A DNA stretch of 48,982 nt from the NCBI GenBank assembly GCA_030651035.1, contig JAUSCK010000261.1, forward strand, positions 1 to 48,982. Reading direction: 5' to 3'. Source of the stretch: Elusimicrobiota bacterium. GTDB lineage: Bacteria > Elusimicrobiota > Elusimicrobia > Elusimicrobiales > UBA9959. The stretch's first letter is position 1. Each line of letters starts with the position of its first letter. Below the pieces are notes generated by a model, which was given only the letters and a program-made list of their open reading frames with translations, had not been told where the DNA came from and made no database searches. Both the position numbers and the translations under genes were made by a program. Below are positions 33,058-39,838 of this stretch, one piece after another.

Positions 33058-33282
33058 TTACCGGGCGCCGTCGCGCTTCTCCAGCGCCGCCTTTATTTGA
33101 CTTGCGGAATAATTGCCGGTCAGGGATTTGAAAGCCGAGTACTTGCTAGCCAGGGTCGAGCCGCGCTCCTGCAGCAGCGAGCCGGCCAGGCAGGATAAGA
33201 TCCCGCCGGCGGCCGCCGCCGCTAAAGCGAAAAAAACCAGGCGCCAGGGAGAGGAGCTGAATTTCTTTCTTTTCCACGGCAT
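33058..33282 (-). CDS. Small membrane protein next to the hydrolase
   Basis: 74 aa with a basic N-terminus (MPWKRKKF) and a transmembrane helix (about 13-37, WRLVFFALAAAAAGGILSCLAG), then a helical tail. Its start abuts the end of the hydrolase gene and its ribosome site (GGAGGAG) lies inside it, so translation is coupled. It is convergent with tatD, stop to stop. No function can be given. Confidence 0.65.
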   Translation of the reverse strand: MPWKRKKFSSSPWRLVFFALAAAAAGGILSCLAGSLLQERGSTLASKYSAFKSLTGNYSASQIKAALEKRDGAR

Positions 33283-34002
33283 TTATTTCTCCTCCAGCCA
33301 GGCCAGTATCGCCGGGATCACGGACGGGGATTTGAACATGTTCACGCCGTGCCCGCCGGCGGCCTCAAGGGAGTACGCCGACAGGCCTTTCCCCATTGCC
33401 ACCCGGTTAAGACGCAGCACGCTTTCCCAGGCGTAGCCGTCCGCGCGGGCGGCCAGGCTGAGCACCTTGAAATCCCTGGGCCCGGAAAAATAGCTTTCCG
33501 TTTTTACCCCGGCGTATTCAAGCCCGGGCGAAAGCAGCACCAGCGCCGCCGGCTTCACCGAGCCCTCGGCCGCCGCTTTCAGCGAGAGGTTCGCGCCTAT
33601 GCTGGCGCCGCAGAAGACCAGTTTCAAGGGGGGGATCCCCCTTTTCTTCAGGTAGGCCGCCGCGGTCTCGATATCCAGGGATGCCGCGTTCCAGTCGGCT
33701 TCCGAGAAAAACATGTATTTAACTTCTTTGCCGCGGCAGGTCCTGCTGTTACCGTGGCCGCGCAGGTCCAGCGAGAGGTAGCCGTAGCCGGCGCTTTTAA
33801 GCTTCTCCTGGAAAGGGCCCCACTCGTTCTTGTCGGAGCCCAGGCCGTGCGCGTTTATGAAAACATAGGCGCCGGACGAGGGGCTCAGGTAAAAGGCCTC
33901 CAGGCGGCAGCCGTCGGCAGTGCTGAAATGCACGGTCTTCTGCCCGGCCCGCGCTGGCGCGCAGGCAAAAACCAACGCAAAAAATAAAATAAATCTTCTC
34001 AT
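33283..34002 (-). CDS. Secreted alpha/beta hydrolase
   Basis: 239 aa with a signal peptide (MRRFILFFALVFACAPARAG). Alpha/beta hydrolase features: NAHGLGSDKNEW (oxyanion region, 50-61), LDLRGHGNS, the nucleophile elbow CGASIGAN (S134), the acid probably in ADGYAW, and the catalytic His in AGGHG near residue 220. It would act in the periplasm; the substrate is unknown (carboxylesterase or thioesterase types fit). The 86-base gap before it holds a C-rich degenerate repeat. A small membrane protein gene follows in the same transcript. Confidence 0.88.
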   Translation of the reverse strand: MRRFILFFALVFACAPARAGQKTVHFSTADGCRLEAFYLSPSSGAYVFINAHGLGSDKNEWGPFQEKLKSAGYGYLSLDLRGHGNSRTCRGKEVKYMFFSEADWNAASLDIETAAAYLKKRGIPPLKLVFCGASIGANLSLKAAAEGSVKPAALVLLSPGLEYAGVKTESYFSGPRDFKVLSLAARADGYAWESVLRLNRVAMGKGLSAYSLEAAGGHGVNMFKSPSVIPAILAWLEEK

Positions 34003-34088
34003 CTTCTTTTATTCCCCGACCCCCGACCCCCGACTTCCCCTCCCCTATCCCGACCCCCGATCCCCGATTTTCGATTTGCGGTAAACCT
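34003..34088. repeat. Degenerate C/G-rich tandem motif between hydrolase and glpT
   Basis: The gap is made of variants of CCCGACCCC and CCCGATCCCCGATTTTCGAT. Read on the minus strand these are ATCGGGGGTCGGG units, the same as in the gap at 41090-41140. The function is unknown; G-quadruplex formation is possible. Confidence 0.6.
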
Positions 34089-35462
34089 TTATCGGTCGGC
34101 CTTATGATGCACCTTCCAGGTGGCGGCGAAAAGGGCCATCGAGATAAAGCAGGCGGCGAGCAGCAGCGTGAAGCCGCCATCCCAGCCCCAGCGGTCCACC
34201 GTCCTGCCCATTCCCAGCTCGGCGATGACCGCCCCGAAAACATAGCCGAAGAAGCCGGTGAAGCCCGCCGCTGTGCCGGCGGCTTTCTTGGGCGCCAGGT
34301 CGACGGCGCTTACCCCTATCAGCATGACGGGCCCGTAGATGAGGAAGCCTATGGCGAACAGCGCCATGGCGTCCACCATGAAATTCCCCGCCGGGTTCTT
34401 CCAGTAGATCCAGACTGAGATGGTGACCAGCACCATAAAGATGAACGAGACCGGGCTCCTGCGCCCGCCGAAGAGCTTGTCCGAAACCCAGCCGGCCAGG
34501 AGGGTGCCGGGGATGCCGGCCACCTCGTAGAGGAAGAACATCCAGCGGGAGGTGTCCGGCGGGCAGGCCTTGGCGGCGGTGAGGTAGGTCGGCGCCCAGT
34601 TCAGGACGCCGTAGCGCACCACGTAGACAAAAACGTTGGCTATGGCGATTATCCAGAGCGGCTTGTTGGTGAGCACGAACTTGAAGAGTATTTCCCTGGT
34701 GGTCAGCTCGCGCTCCGGGTCCTCCACGCCGGTGTCGGGGTGGTCGTTCTTGAAATCTTCTATGGACGGCAGGCCGCAGGATTGCGGGGTGTCGCGCAGG
34801 AAGACCAGCAGCAGCACGCTCATGGCGATAGCCAGCAGCGCCGGAACGTAGAAAATTATGTGGAAGGTGAGGCCCGCGCTTAGGGCCGCGCCCGCGGCCA
34901 GCACCGCCGCCAGCGCCAGCGCGCCGTTCACGATGGGGGCTACGAGGCCGCCGCCTACGTTATGCGCCAGGTTCCAGGCGGCGAAGATGGTTCCGCGCTC
35001 ATGGTCGGAGAACCAGTGCGTCAGCGTGCGCGCGCACGGGGGCCAGCCCATCCCCTGCGCCCAGCCGTTGGCGAACCAGAGCACGAACATCATGGCCACG
35101 GAGCCGGCGAAACTGGGGAAGATCAGGTTGATCAGGCCGGACAGGAGCAGCCCGGTGGCCATGAAATAGCGGGGGTTGGAACGGTCCGACACGCTGCCCA
35201 TGATGAACTTGCTCATGCCGTAGGAGATGGCCAGCGCCGTGGCGATGAGGCCCACGTCGCCTTTGCTCATGCCGTAGTCCTTTATCAGGTACGGCTTGGC
35301 CAGCGAGAAGGTGTTGCGCACGAAATAGAAGAAGGCGTAGCCGGCGAAGACGCCGCCCATCATCTGCCAGCGCATGCGCCTGTAGGCCGGCGGGATTTTT
35401 CCGGGGGGCAGCGGTTCAGTGAAAGCCGCGGGTTTGTAGATGTCCAGAAGTCTGGAAAACAT
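34089..35462 (-). CDS. glpT: sn-Glycerol-3-phosphate:phosphate antiporter GlpT
   Basis: 457 aa, MFS organophosphate:Pi antiporter. The match to E. coli GlpT is extensive: RWQ...GGVFAGYAFFYFVRNTF, MSKFIMGSVSDRSNPRYF, MGWPPCARTLTHWFS, AAWNLAHNVGGG, RDTPQSCGLPSIEDFKNDHP, IANVFVYVVRYGVLNWAPTYL and AAGTAAGFTGFFGYVFG. It exchanges glycerol-3-phosphate (and analogues such as fosfomycin) for phosphate. The start at 35462 has AAGGA six bases upstream; the frame stays open to 36047, but this upstream part is not coding. It can take up the product of the GDPD gene (26913-27794). A near-perfect palindrome at 35503-35519 overlaps its probable promoter. Confidence 0.96.
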   Translation of the reverse strand: MFSRLLDIYKPAAFTEPLPPGKIPPAYRRMRWQMMGGVFAGYAFFYFVRNTFSLAKPYLIKDYGMSKGDVGLIATALAISYGMSKFIMGSVSDRSNPRYFMATGLLLSGLINLIFPSFAGSVAMMFVLWFANGWAQGMGWPPCARTLTHWFSDHERGTIFAAWNLAHNVGGGLVAPIVNGALALAAVLAAGAALSAGLTFHIIFYVPALLAIAMSVLLLVFLRDTPQSCGLPSIEDFKNDHPDTGVEDPERELTTREILFKFVLTNKPLWIIAIANVFVYVVRYGVLNWAPTYLTAAKACPPDTSRWMFFLYEVAGIPGTLLAGWVSDKLFGGRRSPVSFIFMVLVTISVWIYWKNPAGNFMVDAMALFAIGFLIYGPVMLIGVSAVDLAPKKAAGTAAGFTGFFGYVFGAVIAELGMGRTVDRWGWDGGFTLLLAACFISMALFAATWKVHHKADR

Positions 35463-35502
35463 GATCGTCCTTATAACGCCGGCGCGCGTTATCCTTTCCT
35501 GC

Positions 35503-35519
35503 TTACATATTATATGTAA
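35503..35519. promoter_or_regulatory. Palindrome over the glpT promoter region
   Basis: TTACATATTATATGTAA is a 7-bp inverted repeat around TTA. On the minus strand it contains TATAAT, 45 bases from the glpT ATG. It could be a promoter and an operator; no -35 hexamer is convincing. Confidence 0.45.
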
Positions 35520-35537
35520 AAAGGCGCAAGACTTCTT

Positions 35538-35574
35538 TTGACTCGGAGGGCGGCATATCCTAGAATCTGTTGTA
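35538..35574 (+). promoter_or_regulatory. Promoter of the PilZ gene, probably leaderless
   Basis: TTGACT (35538-35543), 17-base spacer, TAGAAT (35561-35566). The transcript would start at 35573-35574, at the ATG itself (35574), with no room for a ribosome site. Confidence 0.6.
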
Positions 35575-35894
35575 TGAACGAAAAAGACAAGCGGCGCGCG
35601 CCGCGCAACAAGCATGATTCCGTGATCGAGATCTTCAACGTGGAAGGCAAAGTGGCCGCCACCGGCCGCCTTGTGGACTTTTCCACGGCGGGGGCCTCTT
35701 TTACGGTGGGCGACCCCGTCGTGATGCCGGAGAAGTTTCGCGCGCGGCTGCGGTTCCTTGACAAGGGCGTGATAGAGGTGGAGGCGCGGGTGGTGCGGAC
35801 CATCAGGGAAAAGAACGCCACGCACTACGGCATAAAGTTCGACAGCCTCAAAACCGTCCACCCCACCGGCGAACGCAAGGACCCCTGGCAGTAA
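35574..35894 (+). CDS. PilZ-domain protein (c-di-GMP receptor candidate)
   Basis: 106 aa consisting of a single PilZ domain: the RxxxR motif is KRRAPRNK (5-12), and the second motif is (D/N)xSxxG-like at LVDFSTAGASF. PilZ binds c-di-GMP and changes partner activity in motility, pili or secretion. The start at 35574 is chosen because an excellent promoter places the transcript start there. It is divergent from glpT. Another c-di-GMP protein (an HD-GYP phosphodiesterase candidate) lies 2 kb away, and a pilin-like gene is elsewhere in the window. Confidence 0.88.
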   Translation: MNEKDKRRAPRNKHDSVIEIFNVEGKVAATGRLVDFSTAGASFTVGDPVVMPEKFRARLRFLDKGVIEVEARVVRTIREKNATHYGIKFDSLKTVHPTGERKDPWQ

Positions 35895-35915
35895 AAAAGT
35901 GCCCTGCGCCTTTTT

Positions 35916-36169
35916 ACACAATTTAACGGAAAGTGTGCTGACTGATGAGCCATACGGAGGGGGAGACCGCAGGGGCCAGGTTAGCAAAACCGGTCGGAGG
36001 CCTGAGCTTGCGTAAGCGCGAAGGCCGAGACGCGGAAGCGCGCGCACGGTGTGCGCGACGCTGGTTTTGCGTTCTGGCCCCTGCGGTAGGCCCCCGAACT
36101 TTTCCCGAAGCGGTCAAAGTTCGGGGCAAGCCCCGACTTCGCATCCTGTTAGATACAGTTGAATTGTGT
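35916..36169. repeat. Nested inverted-repeat (foldback) element
   Basis: Terminal arms ACACAATTTAAC (35916-35927) and GTTGAATTGTGT (36158-36169) match in 11 of 12 bases. Inside, CCGCAGGGGCCAG (35967-35979) pairs with CTGGCCCCTGCGG (36074-36086), then GCAAAACC (35984-35991) with GGTTTTGC (36063-36070). Two more hairpins lie in the centre (GGCCT/AGGCC; GCGCGCAC/GTGCGCG). Downstream, CCCCGAACTTT (36092-36102) pairs with AAAGTTCGGGG (36116-36126), and TCGGGG/CCCCGA (36121-36136) is an alternative to it. An in-frame ORF runs through but the dyads argue for a noncoding element or structured RNA. Confidence 0.65.
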
Positions 36170-36229
36170 CGCTTCGCTCCACCCGCGGTTCCTTACATAA
36201 AGTTGTATATTAGTTCGGTAATTCAATAT

Positions 36230-37078
36230 ATGGATAAAGCGATAGCGGCGAGGGAGATATTATTGCTGGGGGCTTTTGAGGAGGCGCGCGACGCCGCACT
36301 TAAGGCCGGCATCGAGATAGTGCCGCTCAAAGGCGCCGCCCTCCTCGGGCTCGGTATCTACCAGCCCGGCGAGCGCGGCATGAGCGACGCCGACGTCCTG
36401 CTGCGGCCTAAGGACCTGCCCGCCTTCGAAGAAATACTCGCCGGCCTCGGCTACCAGCCCATGCCCAACAGCTCGGACGCCTGGCTGAAGCCCAGCCCCA
36501 ACAACGCGCCCCCGGCCATACTCGACCTCCACACCGGCCTCTGGCATATAAAGAACACCGAAGAACTTTTCAAATGGGGGCTGGAGCCCGGCCCCGGCGG
36601 CCTCGCCCTCAACCTGGCCGACCTCTTCCTGCACGCGGCCGCCCACCCGCTCCTGCACCACGGCGAAATAACCCCGCGCGCCCTTGAGGATTGTACCCGC
36701 ATAGCCCTGAGCGCGCCGGGCGACGGCGGGAAATTTTGGGCCCTGGCGGCCCGCAAGGCGGAGATCTACGAGCTGCGGGCGGTGATCTGGCCGGTCATGG
36801 AGCGCCTGTCCGCCGGACCCCTGTCAATTCCCGGGGCCGCCCTGGCCGCGATGGAGCCGCGCGGCCTGGAAAAAATAAAGGCGGCCTTCTTTGAGAAAGC
36901 CGCCAAAAAACACTCGACGCCGCTGGAATACCTGCTGCCGGTGCTGCACCGCCCCGGCCTGCTGGTGAAATACGCCGTTCCCGATAAACGCTTCATGCTG
37001 CGCCGCTACGGCGCGGCCTCGGCCGCCGTCTACCTGCTGCGCCCGCTAAGGCTGCTGGGCTCCATCCTGCGGCGCTAG
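36230..37078 (+). CDS. Nucleotidyltransferase-like protein (NTP_transf_5 type)
   Basis: 282 aa. The first 90 residues carry LKGAALLGLGIY...GERGMSDADVLL, the pattern of the 'uncharacterised nucleotidyltransferase' family (NTP_transf_5), with the DAD metal motif. The C-terminal half is helical with LADLFLHAAAHPLLHHGE. The family often sits in exopolysaccharide or glycan loci, and its reaction is not known. Start at 36230 is the first ATG after the foldback element; a frame is open upstream to 35945 but is not counted as coding. The 3' end overlaps the convergent receiver gene by 33 bases. Confidence 0.82.
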   Translation: MDKAIAAREILLLGAFEEARDAALKAGIEIVPLKGAALLGLGIYQPGERGMSDADVLLRPKDLPAFEEILAGLGYQPMPNSSDAWLKPSPNNAPPAILDLHTGLWHIKNTEELFKWGLEPGPGGLALNLADLFLHAAAHPLLHHGEITPRALEDCTRIALSAPGDGGKFWALAARKAEIYELRAVIWPVMERLSAGPLSIPGAALAAMEPRGLEKIKAAFFEKAAKKHSTPLEYLLPVLHRPGLLVKYAVPDKRFMLRRYGAASAAVYLLRPLRLLGSILRR

Positions 37079-37450
37079 CCCTCTCACCAAGGTATACATT
37101 TTTAAAATATTCGCCAGCCGCTCCAGGCCCGGGGGCTTTATGATGAAATCAAAGGCCCCTTCCTTAACCGCCTTGGCCGCCATATCCGCGTTGTCCAGCC
37201 CGGTGAGGAGGATAACGCAGGCGTCCTTGTTCTTTTCCCTCGCCTTGAAAGAAAATTCCAGCCCGCTGGCGCCGCGCAGGTAGATAGCCGCGATCACAAC
37301 GTCAAAAGGCTTTTCTTCCAGCAGGGCGCGGGCCTTCTCCGCGTCGTCCAGGTGCGTAATCTCAAACTGGGGGAAAGCGCTTAATATCTCGTTCACGCGG
37401 GCGATAACATAGCCCTCGTCTTCAATAAATAAAAGCTGTTTTTTCCCCAT
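37046..37450 (-). CDS. Receiver-domain protein lacking the phosphoacceptor aspartate
   Basis: 134 aa, a lone CheY-like receiver. The acidic pair (E10, D11 in FIEDEG), the switch Thr (T83, LLTGL) and the conserved Lys (K105, IIKPP) are present, but the phosphorylation site, normally in 'llD', reads DVVIAAIYL with alanine at position 55. The loop afterwards (RGASGLE) is normal, so the alignment is secure. It is probably a pseudo-receiver that works by another mechanism. Its ATG is inside the stop of the HD-GYP gene (TGATG), so the pair is translationally coupled and likely functions together. Confidence 0.88.
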   Translation of the reverse strand: MGKKQLLFIEDEGYVIARVNEILSAFPQFEITHLDDAEKARALLEEKPFDVVIAAIYLRGASGLEFSFKAREKNKDACVILLTGLDNADMAAKAVKEGAFDFIIKPPGLERLANILKMYTLVRGLAPQDGAQQP

Positions 37451-38547
37451 CACCACTCCACCCACCAGCGGGCCATTTCCAGCCGGGCCGCGTATTTGGG
37501 GTTGCGGGCCGCTATCTCCCGGAAACTCACGGCGCGCTCTATCGAAGTGAGGGGGTGCTCAAAAAGGTCGATGAGCTGCGGGTTTACCTGTGAGAAGTCG
37601 GGGGCCAGCAGTATTTCCACCAGCGGTTTGGTAAGGAAACCCCTGCTCACCCTTAACACGCGGCCGATCTCTCCGGAGGAGAGCTCCACCAGGGAGCCAG
37701 GGGGGTAAATTGAAACAGCGGAGATAAGCGCTTTCACCGCCTTGGAGCTGAAACCCTGCCCCTCGTTTTCCACAAGTTCTTTTACCGCCTCGGGCGGGCT
37801 GATGGCGTCGCGCCAGGCCCTGGGATGCGTCATCGCCTCATAGGCGTCGGCTATGCAGATGAACTGCGCCAGCGGGTCTATCACCTCTTTCGAGAGGCGG
37901 TCGGGGTAGCCTGAGCCGTCGGCGCGTTCGTGGGTCTGCAGCACTATGTGGCCGGCCCGCTCCTTGATCTTGCGGTCAATATCCACAATCCGGTCCAGCT
38001 TGGCGACGCCGGCCTCGGCGTGCAGCGACATCTCTGCAAATTCGTTCTCGTTCAGGCGGTCGGCGCGGTTGTAGAGCGAAGAATACTCCGTCATGCCTAT
38101 GTCGTGCGCCATGGTGCAGAAACCGAGCAGGCTCAGCTCGGAGCTTTCCAGGCCGGCCGCCAGGCCCAGGGCCAGCGCTACTATGGTGGTATTGGCAGTG
38201 TGGGCCCGCAGGTAGTCGTCAGCGGTGGAATAATTGGTGTAGGTTAATAGCACGCCGTTGGTATTAAGGGTTTCAATAACAAGGCCGCAAGTTGCCAGGA
38301 CAGCTTCGTATTTCTCCGTATAGGGCTGGTCCACGCCTTTAAGGAAAGAACCGGCCTGGTCGAGGACCCGGGCGTAAACCTCCCTGGCACTGGCGTCGAG
38401 GCCTTTGTAGGATCCCCCCGGCGCCGCCTGTACCGGACCCGCCGGCTTTTCTTTTTTCCGCTCAGGCACGGGAGCGGCCCCGGCCTGTTTTTTAGGCCCG
38501 GGTTCCGGGGCGCCCGCGTTTTTTTTTGTCAGGTCAGAAAACCGCAT
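37450..38547 (-). CDS. HD-GYP domain phosphodiesterase candidate
   Basis: 365 aa. The HD-GYP domain (about 115-260) has the HD pair in AHDIGMTEYS (148-149) and the signature HERADGSGYP (206-215). Such enzymes hydrolyse c-di-GMP (or related cyclic dinucleotides), usually with a di- or tri-metal site. The N-terminal 50 residues are Pro/Lys-rich and disordered; residues 50-115 are a helical linker without a named sensor; residues 270-365 are a C-terminal beta-helical part with PPGSLVELSSGEIGRVLR, a small KOW/SH3-like segment found in many HD-GYP proteins. The next gene is the pseudo-receiver, which may be its regulator. Confidence 0.92.
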   Translation of the reverse strand: MRFSDLTKKNAGAPEPGPKKQAGAAPVPERKKEKPAGPVQAAPGGSYKGLDASAREVYARVLDQAGSFLKGVDQPYTEKYEAVLATCGLVIETLNTNGVLLTYTNYSTADDYLRAHTANTTIVALALGLAAGLESSELSLLGFCTMAHDIGMTEYSSLYNRADRLNENEFAEMSLHAEAGVAKLDRIVDIDRKIKERAGHIVLQTHERADGSGYPDRLSKEVIDPLAQFICIADAYEAMTHPRAWRDAISPPEAVKELVENEGQGFSSKAVKALISAVSIYPPGSLVELSSGEIGRVLRVSRGFLTKPLVEILLAPDFSQVNPQLIDLFEHPLTSIERAVSFREIAARNPKYAARLEMARWWVEW

Positions 38548-38596
38548 AATGAATTGTAGCAGAGGGGGGTTAAATAATGATTACGGAAAGATTAAG

Positions 38597-39709
38597 CTAC
38601 AGCTTCTTTTCGTAGATCCGATACTTCTTGTAAACCTTGCCGCCGACCGACTCTATGGTGTTGTTGATAAGGGTGTTGTCTTCAAGCGTCCAGGACATCT
38701 CGCCGTATTCCCAGCCCATCTTCTTGCCCGATTCCATGGCCTTTTGAATGAGGAACATCTCAAGGCCGCGGCCGCGGAATTCTTTCTTTACGCCAAGCGT
38801 CAGCATGCGCCCGGCGCGTATCTTGAACATCATCCTGTAGAGGAACGGCAGTATGGTAAGGGGATTCAGGCTGCCGCGCGCAGCTTTCAGCGGCACGTTG
38901 AAATCGGGCAGCATAAGGCAGAAGGCCGCGGGCTTGCCGTCCACCTTGGCGAAAAAAAGGTAGTCCGGCTTGAGCATCGGCTTCAGGGCGAGGCCCATGT
39001 CGTCCAGCTCAGCCTCCGTCATCGGTATGAAGCCCCAGTTCTTTTCCCAGGCGGAGTTATAAATATCCTTAAGGTCCGCGATGGCGGCGTCCAGCTTGTT
39101 GATCTTGACGAAGTCTACGGTAATGTTCCCGGCCCGGTTGATGCGCCGGAGCAATTTTTCGAAGCGCTCGGGCAAGCCCGCGGGCACCGCCATGTTGAAG
39201 GCCAGCAGGTCCTTTGCCTTGGCGAAGCCGGCGGCCTCTATCAGCCCGGCGTAATAGGGCGGATTGTACGTCATCATTATCATGGGCGGGGAGTCGAAAC
39301 CTTCTGTCAGCAGGCCGCAGGTCTCGTTGGTGGAGGGGTTCACCGGGCCGCGGATCTTGTCCATGCCCTTCACGCGCAGGTATTTCTCGGCTGCCGCGAA
39401 GAGCCCGGCCGCGGCCTCCCGGTCCTCCTCGCAGTCAAAAAAGCCGAAGAAGCCGCAGTTCTCGCCGTGGAAGGAGTTGTGCGCGCTGTTCACTATGGCG
39501 GCGAGCCGGCCGGCGGGCCGCCCGGAGCGGTACGCCATGAAAAGCTTCCTCTCGCCGTGGCGCCAGAAAGGGTGACCCAGCCCCAGCAGGTGCAGCGTGT
39601 CTTTTTTCAGCTCGCCCACCCAGTACGGGTGGTCCCGGAACAGGGCAAAAGGAAAGTCTATGAAAGTATTAAGTTCTGATTCCGGCAGTTCCCTGATTTC
39701 AATTGGCAT
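38597..39709 (-). CDS. GNAT-like acyltransferase (bacterial ceramide synthase candidate)
   Basis: 370 aa. The N-terminus (FIDFPFALFRDHPYWV) and the block HNSFHGENCGFFGFFDC mark a conserved GNAT-like family I have seen beside serine palmitoyltransferase-type genes; the middle has RGPVNPSTNETCGLL and MMTYNPPYY, and the C-terminal GNAT motif A is LTLGVKKEFRGRGLEMFLIQKA. Caulobacter bCerS, a ceramide synthase, belongs to this kind of GNAT protein, so N-acylation of a sphingoid base is a plausible role with the next gene (inference). The 129-base gap to the synthase carries repeat copy C. Confidence 0.78.
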   Translation of the reverse strand: MPIEIRELPESELNTFIDFPFALFRDHPYWVGELKKDTLHLLGLGHPFWRHGERKLFMAYRSGRPAGRLAAIVNSAHNSFHGENCGFFGFFDCEEDREAAAGLFAAAEKYLRVKGMDKIRGPVNPSTNETCGLLTEGFDSPPMIMMTYNPPYYAGLIEAAGFAKAKDLLAFNMAVPAGLPERFEKLLRRINRAGNITVDFVKINKLDAAIADLKDIYNSAWEKNWGFIPMTEAELDDMGLALKPMLKPDYLFFAKVDGKPAAFCLMLPDFNVPLKAARGSLNPLTILPFLYRMMFKIRAGRMLTLGVKKEFRGRGLEMFLIQKAMESGKKMGWEYGEMSWTLEDNTLINNTIESVGGKVYKKYRIYEKKL

Positions 39710-39823
39710 AAATTAGCGCACTTCGTGCGGACTCTTCATTAGAGATTCACATGGATGAGCAGGATGGACAGGATAGTAAAGGGGCAACAAAATCCTGCTT
39801 ATCCTGTTTATCCATGTTAAATC
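39709..39823 (+). repeat. Dispersed palindromic repeat, copy C
   Basis: Same orientation and the same two parts as copy A: the hairpin GCGCACTTCGTGCG, GACTCTTCATTAGAGATTCA, then the core with GGATGAGCAGGATGGACAGG and ATCCTGTTTATCCATG. It lies between the GNAT-like gene and the synthase gene. Confidence 0.85.
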
Positions 39824-39838
39824 TTACGGGTGCAGTGG

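Noticed and set aside
35940-35975. CTGATGAG suggested a hammerhead ribozyme core
   Set aside because: No GAAA segment follows a stem II at the right place and no stem I/III pairing is seen.
35463-36047. An N-terminal extension of about 195 residues to GlpT
   Set aside because: The known GlpT N-terminus starts at 35462 with a ribosome site. The extension covers the PilZ gene and its promoter.
35945-36229. An N-terminal extension of the nucleotidyltransferase-like protein
   Set aside because: It crosses the foldback element, is Arg-rich without homologous pattern, and the ATG at 36230 gives a normal domain start.
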